The notes beneath the pieces were generated by a model. The model saw only the letters and a program-made list of their open reading frames with translations, ran no database searches and was not told the DNA's origin. The translations under genes and the position numbers were made by a program. A stretch of 38,098 bases of DNA from Smittium culicis (taxonomy: Eukaryota; Kickxellomycota; Harpellomycetes; Harpellales; Legeriomycetaceae), in NCBI GenBank assembly GCA_001970855.1, contig LSSN01000272.1, positions 1 through 38,098 of the forward strand, read 5' to 3'. This document shows, in pieces, positions 10,825-21,900 of this stretch. The first letter of the stretch is position 1; each line of letters begins with the position of its first letter.

Positions 10825-11490
10825 NNNNNNNNNNNNNNNNNNNNNNNNNNNNNNNNNNNNNNNNNNNNNNNNNNNNNNNNNNNNNNNNNNNNNNNNNNNN
10901 NNNNNNNNNNNNNNNNNNNNNNNNNNNNNNNNNNNNNNNNNNNNNNNNNNNNNNNNNNNNNNNNNNNNNNNNNNNNNNNNNNNNNNNNNNNNNNNNNNNN
11001 NNNNNNNNNNNNNNNNNNNNNNNNNNNNNNNNNNNNNNNNNNNNNNNNNNNNNNNNNNNNNNNNNNNNNNNNNNNNNNNNNNNNNNNNNNNNNNNNNNNN
11101 NNNNNNNNNNNNNNNNNNNNNNNNNNNNNNNNNNNNNNNNNNNNNNNNNNNNNNNNNNNNNNNNNNNNNNNNNNNNNNNNNNNNNNNNNNNNNNNNNNNN
11201 NNNNNNNNNNNNNNNNNNNNNNNNNNNNNNNNNNNNNNNNNNNNNNNNNNNNNNNNNNNNNNNNNNNNNNNNNNNNNNNNNNNNNNNNNNNNNNNNNNNN
11301 NNNNNNNNNNNNNNNNNNNNNNNNNNNNNNNNNNNNNNNNNNNNNNNNNNNNNNNNNNNNNNNNNNNNNNNNNNNNNNNNNNNNNNNNNNNNNNNNNNNN
11401 NNNNNNNNNNNNNNNNNNNNNNNNNNNNNNNNNNNNNNNNNNNNNNNNNNNNNNNNNNNNNNNNNNNNNNNNNNNNNNNNNNNNNNNNNN
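10825..11490. other. Assembly gap (666 N)
   Basis: A run of 666 N. The bases just before it are AGTC+G13 and the bases just after it are again AGTC+G13 (11491-11507). The same 17 bases on both sides suggest that both contig ends stop in one and the same homopolymer tract, so the real distance may be far smaller than the gap implies. Confidence 0.99.
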
Positions 11491-11507
11491 AGTCGGGGGG
11501 GGGGGGG

Positions 11508-12230
11508 TAAAGCAGGGTAGAGTTTTAATGGTTGACAAATATACCGAAATATTTAATAGCGAAAATAAATTGTAGGTACAAGAGATTTGGAGTTCAATTT
11601 GTGTGTGAATCGATAGATATTAATTAAAACTGTAAGTGGTTTCGACTATGTGATATTAGTGTGCGGAATAAAGTGGCTACGGGAGCTAGTAGTAGAAGTT
11701 AATATTCCAAGAGTGAATCGATTTTTAGGATAATTTCTTGAAGTAAGGGAGGAAGAGAGGTGAGGAAAGTTAGAACAGAAAGAAAGTGGGCTGAAGGTAT
11801 GGAGATCAGGCGAGCGAGAAGGTATGAGCAAGGCTGGAGGGGGAAAAATAGTAAAGATGAGTAATAATTGAAAAGAAAAAACTGGTTTGTTTTGTGGAAA
11901 GAACTTTACGAAAACATCAGAAAACAAAGAAGTGGTATAAAATAGAAGGAAAAAAAAAAAAGAAATATAAACAATGAAGATAAAACCGAGATAAATCAAC
12001 AGTTTTAAAAACAGAAGATAAAATGGGGAGGGGGAGGGGGAAGGATCAGCTATAAAGCTAAATTGGATGAACTTTTAGGCAATAAAGCAGAACAGTATGA
12101 AAAAAATAATAGAGAAAGAAAAGCAAATAAAAGTCAGGAAGAAGTGAAAGAAAAACAGAGATAAAAAGGGGGTTTGGAAGGAACCTAAAGTATAAATATG
12201 TTGAGAATAAGGGACATGAATTGAGTTTTT
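11508..12230. other. Purine-rich non-coding stretch
   Basis: The top strand is strongly A/G-rich (for example around 11730-11880 and 12000-12190, with GGGGAGGGGG blocks near 12024). A 117-codon open frame on the opposite strand here encodes only Phe/Ser/Pro/Leu low-complexity sequence and I do not regard it as a gene. The position is upstream of the kinase, so a pyrimidine-rich promoter on the coding strand is plausible. Confidence 0.5.
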
Positions 12231-15200
12231 CCTTCTTTTTTTTCTTTCGAATATTCCTTTAGGGCAGAATTTCGAAATTATAAATTGAAATTGAATTTGA
12301 AATTGAATTTTCTGTTTCTGTTTCTGTTTCTTTTTTTTCTCTATCGAATAAATATTTTTGCGCGAATTAAATCTTGCAAAACCATTTAGCTTTTTTTTCC
12401 AGTATCTCTTTTAATCTAGCCTATTAGCTCACTCTGGCACTTCAAATTCTGCTAAATAAATAAATAAGTTTTATTCATTGGCTGCTGCTTATTATACGTT
12501 TGGGCTTATTTGATATTCGCTTGTAGTAAACTGCATTTATTGGCCGAATGTTTTATTAGGCCTATGGGGACTATGGAGAGTCTGGCCTAATATCGAATGG
12601 TCCGCTTCTCATGAAAATTGCTTTGGCTAATTATGCCGTCCGCCCAGCACGCAGCACAAAAGTTGGTCGCCCGGAACTTGAACTTTTCTTCTAGCTTTCA
12701 CTTCTACCCACTCAGCCTTACGCTTGCAGATGGACCAGAAGTCTGCCACCGAAGAAATCATTGAGCCCAGTCAATCCTTGTAGCGGCATTGTTTCGGCAA
12801 ATATAATTTCAATTCATGAAATGTTGCCTCCCTTCAAAGCTTCTCTTATCATACAGCTCACTTCTACATAAAACAACTATCTAATCTTTTGCTTAGCCAA
12901 ACATCCACTATTATTGCACTTCCTTTAACATCGCGTATCAGAAAAGTTACGTCGAGAAAACTAAATATTAGCCCTCCGTTGGTAGCTTATATAATATCCA
13001 TAGTCTTTTTAGCCTTAATATAAAACATACATTTATAATGCCTTGTTCCCATAGCTCTCATTATTAGAAATGAATTTTCCATTTTTCTTTAGGTTTACCA
13101 CTTTTGAAAATGATTAGTCGATTTCTCTCGACGAGTTATTCGTCGCTGCTAAAGTTGCGAGTTCAGCTGGTTTATTTTTTTTTTTAAATCTCTGAATTTT
13201 ATTTCGAGTTCATCCTGCTCTGTTGCTGACAATTCTTATCGCATAATCCATTACCATCCAAATATCTATACCCTCTTTTTTATTTTCAGCAAATCAAATG
13301 CTGCTATTACCCAGCAAGTCGATGGCCCGGAACACAAGTAGCCCATTCAAGCTGTCCAATTAATTCCTATCAACTCTAACCGTTCAAGCCTTCCAAGCCA
13401 ATAACTAGTCACAGTATGAAAGCAATCAAACCACTCATCATTGGCCTTTACTTTATCCCATATTATAAGCGGCTTGAAAGGTTGATTGGTTAATCAATAA
13501 TTCCTCCCACTCCAAAATTAAGTTCTCCACTAAATCACTATACCTGTTTTTTTTTTTTTCAAAGATCATAGTTTAAACTTTAGAATACACTGGAAAACGT
13601 GATTCAATTAACTTTCATACCACCATGTACAATTGGTATAGAAAATAGCTGGGTATAATAAATCGTACTGTCGCTCTCTTTTTACAATGTTTTTAAAATA
13701 CTAGGTTGCCTTTCATCATTGTTTTATCAATCCGGTTTTTAACTTGCGCCATCTGACCTCTTGCCAATCGATACTGAAGATCTAGCCATCAATACTGGCT
13801 AACTAAGTTTCGTTATATCTTATTAATCCCATGTAATAATCTGAATTTAGGCTTTCGACAATTCCTGCATCGAACTAAGCCTCTCTCCCCCCCCCCCACT
13901 AAAATCATTTGAGTAACTTAAAAAATACCACCGTTTTTAACAATACTCTCATAATAACTATTATCCCTAAAAACTGCAGATGACACAAAATGCTATAAAT
14001 ATACACTTAATAAAGCGCATACAACACTCAAATGCTGTATTATAGAATAAACGACAGGATCTAGCTTTGATCTTATCTCTCTCTCAAATTGTGTATTTTA
14101 CTCACTACTATTAATGTTATACATTTCTCAACTGTATATATGATCAGGCCCATCAGGGATAAAACGTCCACCAAACACCTCTATTTGCTGTTTGCTGTTA
14201 AAATTCAATTTTTATCTCAATTAATTCATTCGAATCAATTCACTTATTTTTATTTTCACTAAATAGCTGTTTCTGTTTAAAACACTTTATTACATAATAT
14301 ATTCGTTTTGTATGTTTTATTTATTTTATCATCCAGATAAATTAGCTCTAATTGATGAACCCATTCGCTGATAATTACTAGTAATTATTGTTTTTTTATG
14401 ATTGTTCGGAATACTTGATTAATCACACGTTTTTTTTTATAAACTTGATATAAATTCAGAAAAGTATTAATTTGTTTAAAATAAATGAAACATTTAATTC
14501 AATTTCTAATCAATTATCTTTCTAGAAGGAAAAAAAATGAATGAAATATTCAAGTTTTCGATGAAATACAAATCAAGAATGAAAATTTTTGTAATTTTTT
14601 ACTTTTAATGTGTGAAGTATCGATCCCACAGCTTATTTAATCAAATAGTTTTACGTATACCAACAAACATTATTTGCTATTCTAGACTGTAGTAAAATAA
14701 TATCTGGTATCTATTTTCTTTTATAGCAGTATAAATGTAAATACGACTCTATCTTTATTCTTTTTTTTTTAACGCCCTTATCATATCTATATCATTACTA
14801 ATACTGAAATTTATTACATAAATATCAATATATTCGTATCTTCTAATAATTATAAATAAAAAAGAAAACTATGCATGATACCTACCCCAAATACTAATTT
14901 AAATTCCTAAATATTCATTATAATATTTTATAATATAATTTTCTTTTCTATTCTTTTCACTTCGAAGCTCAAATAGCAAGATTATTATGAATTAATAATA
15001 ACCTCGTTCAAAAATCTATTAATTCCTTTACTACTATAAACACATCAAAATCACATAAATTTTCCATTCCAGCAAATAATCTTTAGCTTAATTTGTCGGG
15101 ATTGGATTTTTTCGATTTAAATTACAATTATTATAAAGTTGGACATTTAGGAGGAAGGGGAGAAATGAAGTGGAAGCATATCCCGCTGGGAATCGCTCAA

Positions 15201-15883
15201 AACTCTTAAAATATCAGATCAATTACGTATTCTAAATCGTAATTTAATCGATTTATTCTGTATGACATTTAAAAACTTATTTCGATAAGCAAATCTTTTT
15301 CCTTATTACTCTTCCTATCTACCATCTTTATTTTTACATTTTATGCTCTATTTGAAAATACTCTAATATGAATCATAAGATTTAACCAATGGATTTGCCC
15401 GTCTCACATTAGAGAATGATGCTTTTTTTCTTTTTTTTTTTTTTTTTAAAAAAAACAGTTTCTTATTTACTACTTAAACTGCACTTTCCTATTTTAAAAC
15501 TTCTTTAAATCTATTACTATCCGGTTGATTTAATAATTGAAATTTACCTATTGATATTGTCGCTTATTTCACAGTGAAAATAAAATTTGAATGTAATATT
15601 AAATTTAGCAATATCTGGTTGAAAAATTCAACTCGAAAGTTACAAATGCTTAAAATAGCACCATAAAATTTTTTGATCAATTATTAATAAAGTCAGTACA
15701 ATTAACTTGTCGCTAATCTTATATCATACCTGAAAAGATGGTTTTTAACAAGAAACTTTAAAAACCGCTTTGAGCAAAATTAACCATAAAGAAATGCTTA
15801 AAAAAAAAGATGTCAAATATAAATATTTTTAAAATTTTTTTTATCATGTTTTTAAGCTACTAAACTCAATCTCCCAATATTTC
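12231..15883. other. Intergenic region without recognisable gene
   Basis: From about 12230 to 14100 the top strand turns C/T-rich and is less AT-rich than its surroundings, yet no frame stays open and I recognise no RNA gene. A short TTTCTG triplication sits at 12308-12330 and a C-run at 13887-13897. From 14100 the DNA becomes very AT-rich and featureless up to a LINE fragment at 15884. The 12.4-13.5 kb part could hold a decayed gene or long regulatory DNA; nothing visible decides this. Confidence 0.5.
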
Positions 15884-16060
15884 AGAAGTGAATATACCAA
15901 TCCTTGAATCAATGCCCAGTGGGTATGGAGCTGCTAGAGCGGTGGATGAGGGTCTGTTGAAAAATTATTTTTTAATATTTTTTATAACTTTTTAAATACT
16001 TTTTAATAGTTTTTAGTTTACTTTTAAATTATGTTCAATAAGCTCTGTGAAAAAAAAAAA
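15884..16060 (+). mobile_element. 5'-truncated LINE 3' end, copy 1
   Basis: From 15904 the frame reads LNQCPVGMELLERWMRVC and stops at TGA 15958-15960, matching the C-terminus of the longer LINE at 37.4-38.1 kb. An AT-rich 3' untranslated region follows, ending in a run of 11 A (16050-16060). Similarity starts near AGTGA at 15887. It faces copy 2, with 3' ends toward each other. Confidence 0.75.
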
Positions 16061-16610
16061 GTACTAATATTCCTGATTTATTCGTTGGCTATAAAAGTGT
16101 CTTATATTACTCATACTTTTTTTTTTCTTTTTTTATTTGACGTTTTTTATTTTATCAATAAATTTTATGAATCCCATTTTTTATAGACCATATGTGGAAT
16201 AATATTTTTTCATAATATAAAAATATTTCTTATTTATTGCCCTATTATTTAGACTCTTACATTTGATATGAATGTTATAGGGAAAAAATACCATCTTTTG
16301 TAAGTATAGATAGATTGTACCATGAGTTTATTAAGCTGGTCGTTAACAATTAACTATAAAAAAGTGGAAATATCTTATCATTACCATTTATAATCATAAC
16401 TGACACTTACAATTTGAAAGATGTAGACCATTTTTGTTTAATCAACTAGTATAAATTAGTTACTTAAACAGTAATAATCTCGAGTATTTCAATAGTTACA
16501 CTGTTATTAAATATACCTCTATCACAAAAAAATTTTGAAAACCTTGATCAATTTTTGCTAATTTCTATTATGTACTTGCATATTCTTAAATTTAAATTCA
16601 TACTTCACAA
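16061..16610. other. Spacer between head-on LINE ends
   Basis: About 550 bp of AT-rich DNA between the two poly(A)-like 3' ends of the opposed LINE fragments. No ORF, tandem repeat or known motif is visible. Confidence 0.6.
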
Positions 16611-16785
16611 TTTTTTTTGTCTCAGAGTTTATTAAATATAATTTAGAAGTATACTAAAAACTATTAAAAAATATTTATAAAGTTAAACAAATATTGTAAA
16701 ATAATTTTTCAGCCGACCCTCCTCCGCCGCTCTAGCAGCTCCATACCCACTGGGCATTGGTTCAAGGCATACAGCATCACTAATT
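16611..16785 (-). mobile_element. 5'-truncated LINE 3' end, copy 2 (inverted)
   Basis: On the minus strand, from 16765, it reads LNQCPVGMELLERRRRVG and stops at TGA (16711-16709). The 3' untranslated region is closely similar to that of copy 1 (shared TTAATAGTTTTTAGT and AATAARCTCTG) and ends in a run of A, seen as T at 16611-16618 on the top strand. Similarity to the longer LINE starts at AGTGAT (16781-16776), practically the same truncation point as copy 1. Confidence 0.75.
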
Positions 16786-17025
16786 CTTTTTTTTTTTTCA
16801 CTTGGAAATCTAAAATCAAAATTAAATAAATTTCATCGATTTTCAGCCAATACATGGATGTGATTCATACAATTTTTCAGATGGCTACTATTTTCTTAAT
16901 ATCTAAAACTAATCATCGAGTTCCCACTAATCGATTGCACATACAAAATCTAATACGTTTATTTTCTTGGTTTTTTTTTATCTCAAATTGAGATACTGAT
17001 TATTAATAATATAATATGAAAGAGC

Positions 17026-17125
17026 TTAATCCTCCAAGTCCTGACTTTTCAAGTTTCAAATGAATAAAGTATGCATTTGAATTATCAAATGCATATTTAA
17101 TTCACTCCAGGACTTGGAGGGTTAA
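17026..17125. mobile_element. Small TTAA-flanked hairpin MITE (piggyBac-type, family 2)
   Basis: TTAA at 17026-17029 and 17122-17125 flank 92 bp with inverted ends YCCTCCAAGTCCTG. The inner part is also nearly palindromic around TATGCATTTGA. TTAA target duplication with CCC..GGG ends is the mark of piggyBac-superfamily elements. The first ~40 bases recur at 36732. Confidence 0.75.
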
Positions 17126-17929
17126 GCATCGTAACGATATTAATTTATGAATAAGATTCAAGGCATCTAATGGACTTGTAAATACCTGGTAATTTTACAT
17201 TATCAATTTATTCAGGATGCACTTTTTTACTAAAAAAATCTTTGAAAAATAGTTTATTTTAAAAAAACCTATAAATTTGAGTGTTTAGTTTGCTGATGAA
17301 GCATATCCCCGAAATCTATCAGAATTTTCGATCAAGTATTTATTTAATTTACACTTTTATTTTCAAGCCATGATACTTTATAGAAAACGTCATCCAAACC
17401 TTGCTTAAATATCATCTCATTCTGGCTAAAAGATTTTTCAGCTTTAAATTATAATGGATATTTTTATAAAACTCTTTTATAAGTTCCTGCTACTTCATTT
17501 TAGAATTTTATCCAAAAAAAGTTAATTTCAATTAAATTAAAAAAAATTTTTAGGCAAAACCTATAAAAAGATCAATCACAGTAAAAAAATTCAACTTCAA
17601 TAAAAATAGTCCAAAAATAAAAAAAAAAAGTTGCTAAATATCCACTTAATATAAACTTTAAAAATTATTTAAATCTTTACTTTATAGTTTTATAATAAAT
17701 AATATTTTTTATTTTTTTTTTAACTATTGGGCTTGGAGGAATGTTGAAATAGATTGATATCCTAAATAAACTATCAAAAATATTTTAAATCTAAACCTCA
17801 TAACTATTATCTAGCTAACACTACTGATATTTTCTTATAAAAAAAAAATTAAACTAAAAAGCACCAATTTATCAATTTTATTAATGCTGTAATCAAAATT
17901 TTAAATAAAATATGGATAAAATAATTCGT
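17126..17929. other. AT-rich region with no recognisable feature
   Basis: Long A and T tracts, all frames closed. The final part (about 17700-17929) is the 3' flank of the small membrane-protein ORF on the minus strand. Confidence 0.5.
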
Positions 17930-18199
17930 TTATTGCGAATCTCTATAAACTTTTATTTTAAAGTAAAAACTATAAATTGATGCTACCATTATCATCAGCG
18001 CAGCAACAAACAGAATTAACAGCCATATATAAGTGTGACCCTTTATGAAAGATATTATAATTAGTACAATGCAAATAAAGTTCAAAACAATACCAAGGAT
18101 TAATGCAGCTAAACACATAGCCAAGTTGTTATTTACTTTTTTCTTAAGGGCAGCCTTAGTATTCTCTACATTTTCCAGTGAAATGCTATTATTTTTCAT
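17930..18199 (-). CDS. Small two-pass membrane protein, unknown function
   Basis: An ATG at 18199 opens an 89-residue frame. Residues 1-23 are hydrophilic and Lys/Asn-rich (KAALKKKVNNN), followed by a hydrophobic segment at about 26-51 (LAALILGIVLNFICIVLIII), a short polar loop with KGHTY, a second hydrophobic segment at about 57-77 and a charged tail FKIKVYRDSQ. This is a typical hairpin of two membrane helices. I do not recognise a family. It is longer than expected by chance with such clear topology, but AT-rich DNA favours hydrophobic codons, so I remain unsure. A small inverted repeat (CTATAAGT at 18207-18214, ACTTATAG at 18232-18239) lies just upstream and might be regulatory. Confidence 0.5.
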   Translation of the reverse strand: MKNNSISLENVENTKAALKKKVNNNLAMCLAALILGIVLNFICIVLIIISFIKGHTYIWLLILFVAALMIMVASIYSFYFKIKVYRDSQ

Positions 18200-18959
18200 T
18201 TTTTCCTATAAGTATTAATCTTTGTAAATACTACTTATAGCCTGTAATTGAAGTTCGATTCTTGCTCTATTATCTCGATTTTTTTAGCCCTTAAAACTTG
18301 TTGTTTGGGAATGTATTTATCTAGTGGTTATTTTATTTATGCTTAGGGATTAATAAAATGAAATTTTTGGTATTTTTTATTTATTATCGATCAATGCAAA
18401 GTACTATATATTTATAGAGTATAGTTAAAAAAACTAAATATATTTTATTTTCTGAATTTCAATTGTATTTCATTCTTATTTCAAGCTTTTTATTTTATAT
18501 ATTTTTATCAAATACGATCGTGAATTCTATAGGTTTAATTTTAGATCATTATATATATATATTTAATAATGCTGTATTTTTAACTATAAAACCGAGGTTG
18601 CATGTATTAAGCAGTAAAAAATATTTATGTTTATATATGCCTATCAGGATAACAGATATTGTTTATTATCGTAGGAAATGGTACTAAGTTAATAGTATTT
18701 TTATAATTTATTGATTTTTTTTAATGCAACGATACTTTCATGAAAGAATAGAAAGCTTAAACTAGTGCCTTTTTATTGCGAGCTATTTTTAACTGCACGC
18801 ATTTCACTTTTAAATATAGTGCTTTATTTTGGAAAAAATTTTTTTATACCTAATATTTTTATAAAAAATACATTTGCTTTAGAAACCACATATTAGAATT
18901 TTTTTTTTTAGCAATAAAAGAGAAAGGCTATTTTATAGCAACTAGGGCTGATTTGAAAT
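18200..18959. other. Intergenic, AT-rich
   Basis: It lies between two minus-strand genes. TTTATT at 18823-18828 gives AATAAA on the minus strand, a likely poly(A) signal of the large upstream gene. A 74-codon plus-strand open frame at 18463-18687 is low-complexity Ile/Phe/Tyr-rich and not taken as a gene. Confidence 0.5.
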
Positions 18960-21900
18960 TCAAACAGTAGAATCGCTAAAATTTTCATAACTTTCTAGCG
19001 GAGTTTGTAATCTTGAAGTATTTACCATACTATGTAAACTTTTTTCATTCTCTCCATTATTTTCATCTTCACTGCTGATATCCGAGTCAGAAAAATCGCT
19101 TGAACTAAATCCATAACTAATTGAGCTATCTGATTCATTATCGTTAACTCCACTTTTAGTTTCTTTAGCCTTTTTATTTTTCTTTGTGGATTTATCGCTC
19201 GTTTCTGTTGTATCATCGTTGACACAGCTTACTTGTACTGTAATTAGACCCATTTTTTTCAGCTTTGCCATCTGCGACTTTGATAGTGACGGTAAATTGA
19301 ATTCGTTATATTCTAACAATTGATCTATTCCTATATTTGCCTCTGTGCCTTTAGGCTTCATAATACTAATTATTTGAGTTTTTTTTGTACTCAAATAAAT
19401 AATATACCTCAAAAGAGACTCATTTTCTTTTAGCGATACAATCAGCGTTTTGTAAAGATCTGGCTTACTTTCAAGTATCGTTTTTAATTTAGGAAAGACC
19501 ATATCCATATGCTTTTTAATTTCGTAATTATGCAATTTAAGCTTTGTGTAATCTGGTTTTGATTCTGAATTGAAGCTATTTTGACTCATAATTTGTTGTA
19601 CATTTGAGCTGTCAATTCGATCATTAGAGTAAATAGATTTATTTGAATAGCTTGAGGTAGAGGTTCTGTTATTCGGGGCTATTACCCCGCTTTTCATATT
19701 GTAGCTTGCTCTTTTAATAATTTTAGGTCCAACAAAATTACTCAAGCTTTTGCTATTTTCAATGGGATTTTCTGCCTGTGGTATAAGTAGAAATGATCTT
19801 TTTTGGGATATTTTACCTTCTTTGTTGGATTTCATTACGGAAGAGTATTTTCCGGATGGCAACGTTTGTTTTTTTAGATCGAAAGGTTCTACTAAACCAT
19901 CTAAGCATATTTTTATTTCAGACTTTAGTTCAATTTTATTGCTTGAGCTAAGTTTAATATTCATCATCTCATTAGGTTGTGCATCAACAGAGTCATTAAC
20001 AGACTCCGAGTCTTTATTGAGCTTATTTATACTTATTCTTCTAATTAAATTTGGCTCAGAATTATATTCTAATTTTATTGTTCTTAAATCTATCCTATTT
20101 ACATGCCTAATCTCATTGCTATTAGTTCTTCTTATTTTTGAACTTTCAATCCTACTATTTTTTCTTTCGTTTCTTTGTTTATAGGAAAATTCGCTAAAAT
20201 CCTCATCCAACATAGAAAGACTTTTAGAGTTTTTGGTATCATTAGAATTTAAGGGTTGATAAAATTTGTAATCATAAATATTCGATAGTGTAGGAAATGG
20301 TAGATCATTTGTATTGTAGGCATTGTTTGACCTTCTTTTTGCCTTTGTTGCGGTTTCAAAATGGTAATTATGTTCAATTAAGGTTTTATAAACCCAGCCT
20401 GATCCTGACAATTTGGCACCCACAAGCTCTCTATTTAGGTCAGAATAAATAATATGATTTTTCTCAGTATCTTTTTTGAGATCTTCAATTCTGCTTTTTA
20501 AGTTATCAATTTTTTCTGAATGTGCTGATTTAACTGTATTTAATATTATACTGGAACTAGTGGAATCTCTTTTTATTTGTTGGTACCTTACTAGATCATT
20601 ATTTTGCATAACAGTATCATCTTTATCAATGGAGTATATTGCGGTTTCGGGTAATTCTTTTGAGAAAAGATTAAGCTCCTTTGTTTTTTCATTCTCGTAG
20701 TTTGGATTACTTACATATGTGCTTAGTAGTTTTGAAGGCACAAGATTTTCAAATTTTTTATCAGGTTCACCGTTAAACTCGAGGTCATTAATATGAAATA
20801 TTGAAGACCCATCATCGCTAAATTTACTTGAAATTATACTTGCCATACTTAAATGACTACTAGAATTGGCGATTCTTGGCTTTAATATATCATTATTTTC
20901 ATCGTTATATGATTTTTCAGTAACTTCTGATTTGATCTGAATATCTTTATGGAATATGTTTTGGTAATTTTTGGCTTTTATATTTCCTCCATCAAAGCAT
21001 TCAGGTCTAGATTTTTCTATTTGATCCAGCGAAATTAGAATATTATCTGATCCTATTGTTTTTTTTCTTTGTTTTAAATCACTCTCTATTTTTTCAAGCT
21101 TATTTTTATATTCACTACTAAAGATATTTTCGTCTTCATCGCTTTTTAGGATACTTAAAATTTTACTCCTTCTTGGGAAAATTGAAGAGTTGGATTTTTT
21201 TACATTTGATGTCGACTTACTCCTCCATTTACCTCCTGTCAGTCTTCTAATTAATGAGCTCTTTTTTGTACTGCTGATATTTTCTTCATTTGAATCGCCA
21301 CCTAGGTCTATACTCCAATTTGGAAGCTTTTTATTTAAATATTTTTCGAGAGAAAATTTTCTCTTTGTATATAACGTATTCCTCATTGTACTTGGAGAAC
21401 TATTCCTATACTCAATTGCCGGCTTAAATTTTTCTTTTTGTATGCTACTAAAAGCCTCTATTTCATCGTTATTTGAATTCGGGAAATGTCTTTGAAAGAA
21501 ATCATCTATACTGGTAGTTGATTTAATTTCGCTTTTGGTTTTAGATTTATCTTTTATTTTTTTGTCAGTTGTTTTACTTTTATCGTTTTTTGAGTTGATA
21601 TTTATCTTTTTTTGATATTCAATCATTCCCATGTTATTATAGCTCTCTTGAAGATCACCAATTTCTGATAACTTTTTTATATCTTCAGTATGATCCAATT
21701 TCGGGAAATCTGCTTTTATCGTTCTTCCGCTTAAATCATTAAAATTTTGAATATACGATGTACTAACAAATTCACCTCTTTTGCTATTTTTGAGATGAAT
21801 ACCTTCATCTTCCGTCGCGTTGTAACTATCTATATAAATATTATTGTCTTTGAGATTTTTGTGCAAATCTTCATTTCTCTCTTCTAAAAATTCGTCCTCG

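Noticed and set aside
10742..11575. Open frames spanning the N gap
   Set aside because: They consist almost entirely of unknown residues and exist only because N contains no stop codon.
11646..11999. 117-codon minus-strand frame
   Set aside because: Its Phe/Ser/Pro/Leu composition is just the translation of a pyrimidine-rich strand; no motif or codon pattern of a gene.
12540..12830. Less AT-rich block that might be a structural RNA or decayed gene
   Set aside because: No frame stays open and I could not match it to any conserved RNA motif; left as unexplained intergenic DNA.
18225..18290. GTTCGATTC resembling a tRNA B box
   Set aside because: No A box at the right distance and no foldable acceptor or anticodon stems.
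18463..18687. 74-codon plus-strand frame rich in Ile, Tyr and Phe
   Set aside because: Typical of AT-rich non-coding DNA, with no topology or motif that stands out.
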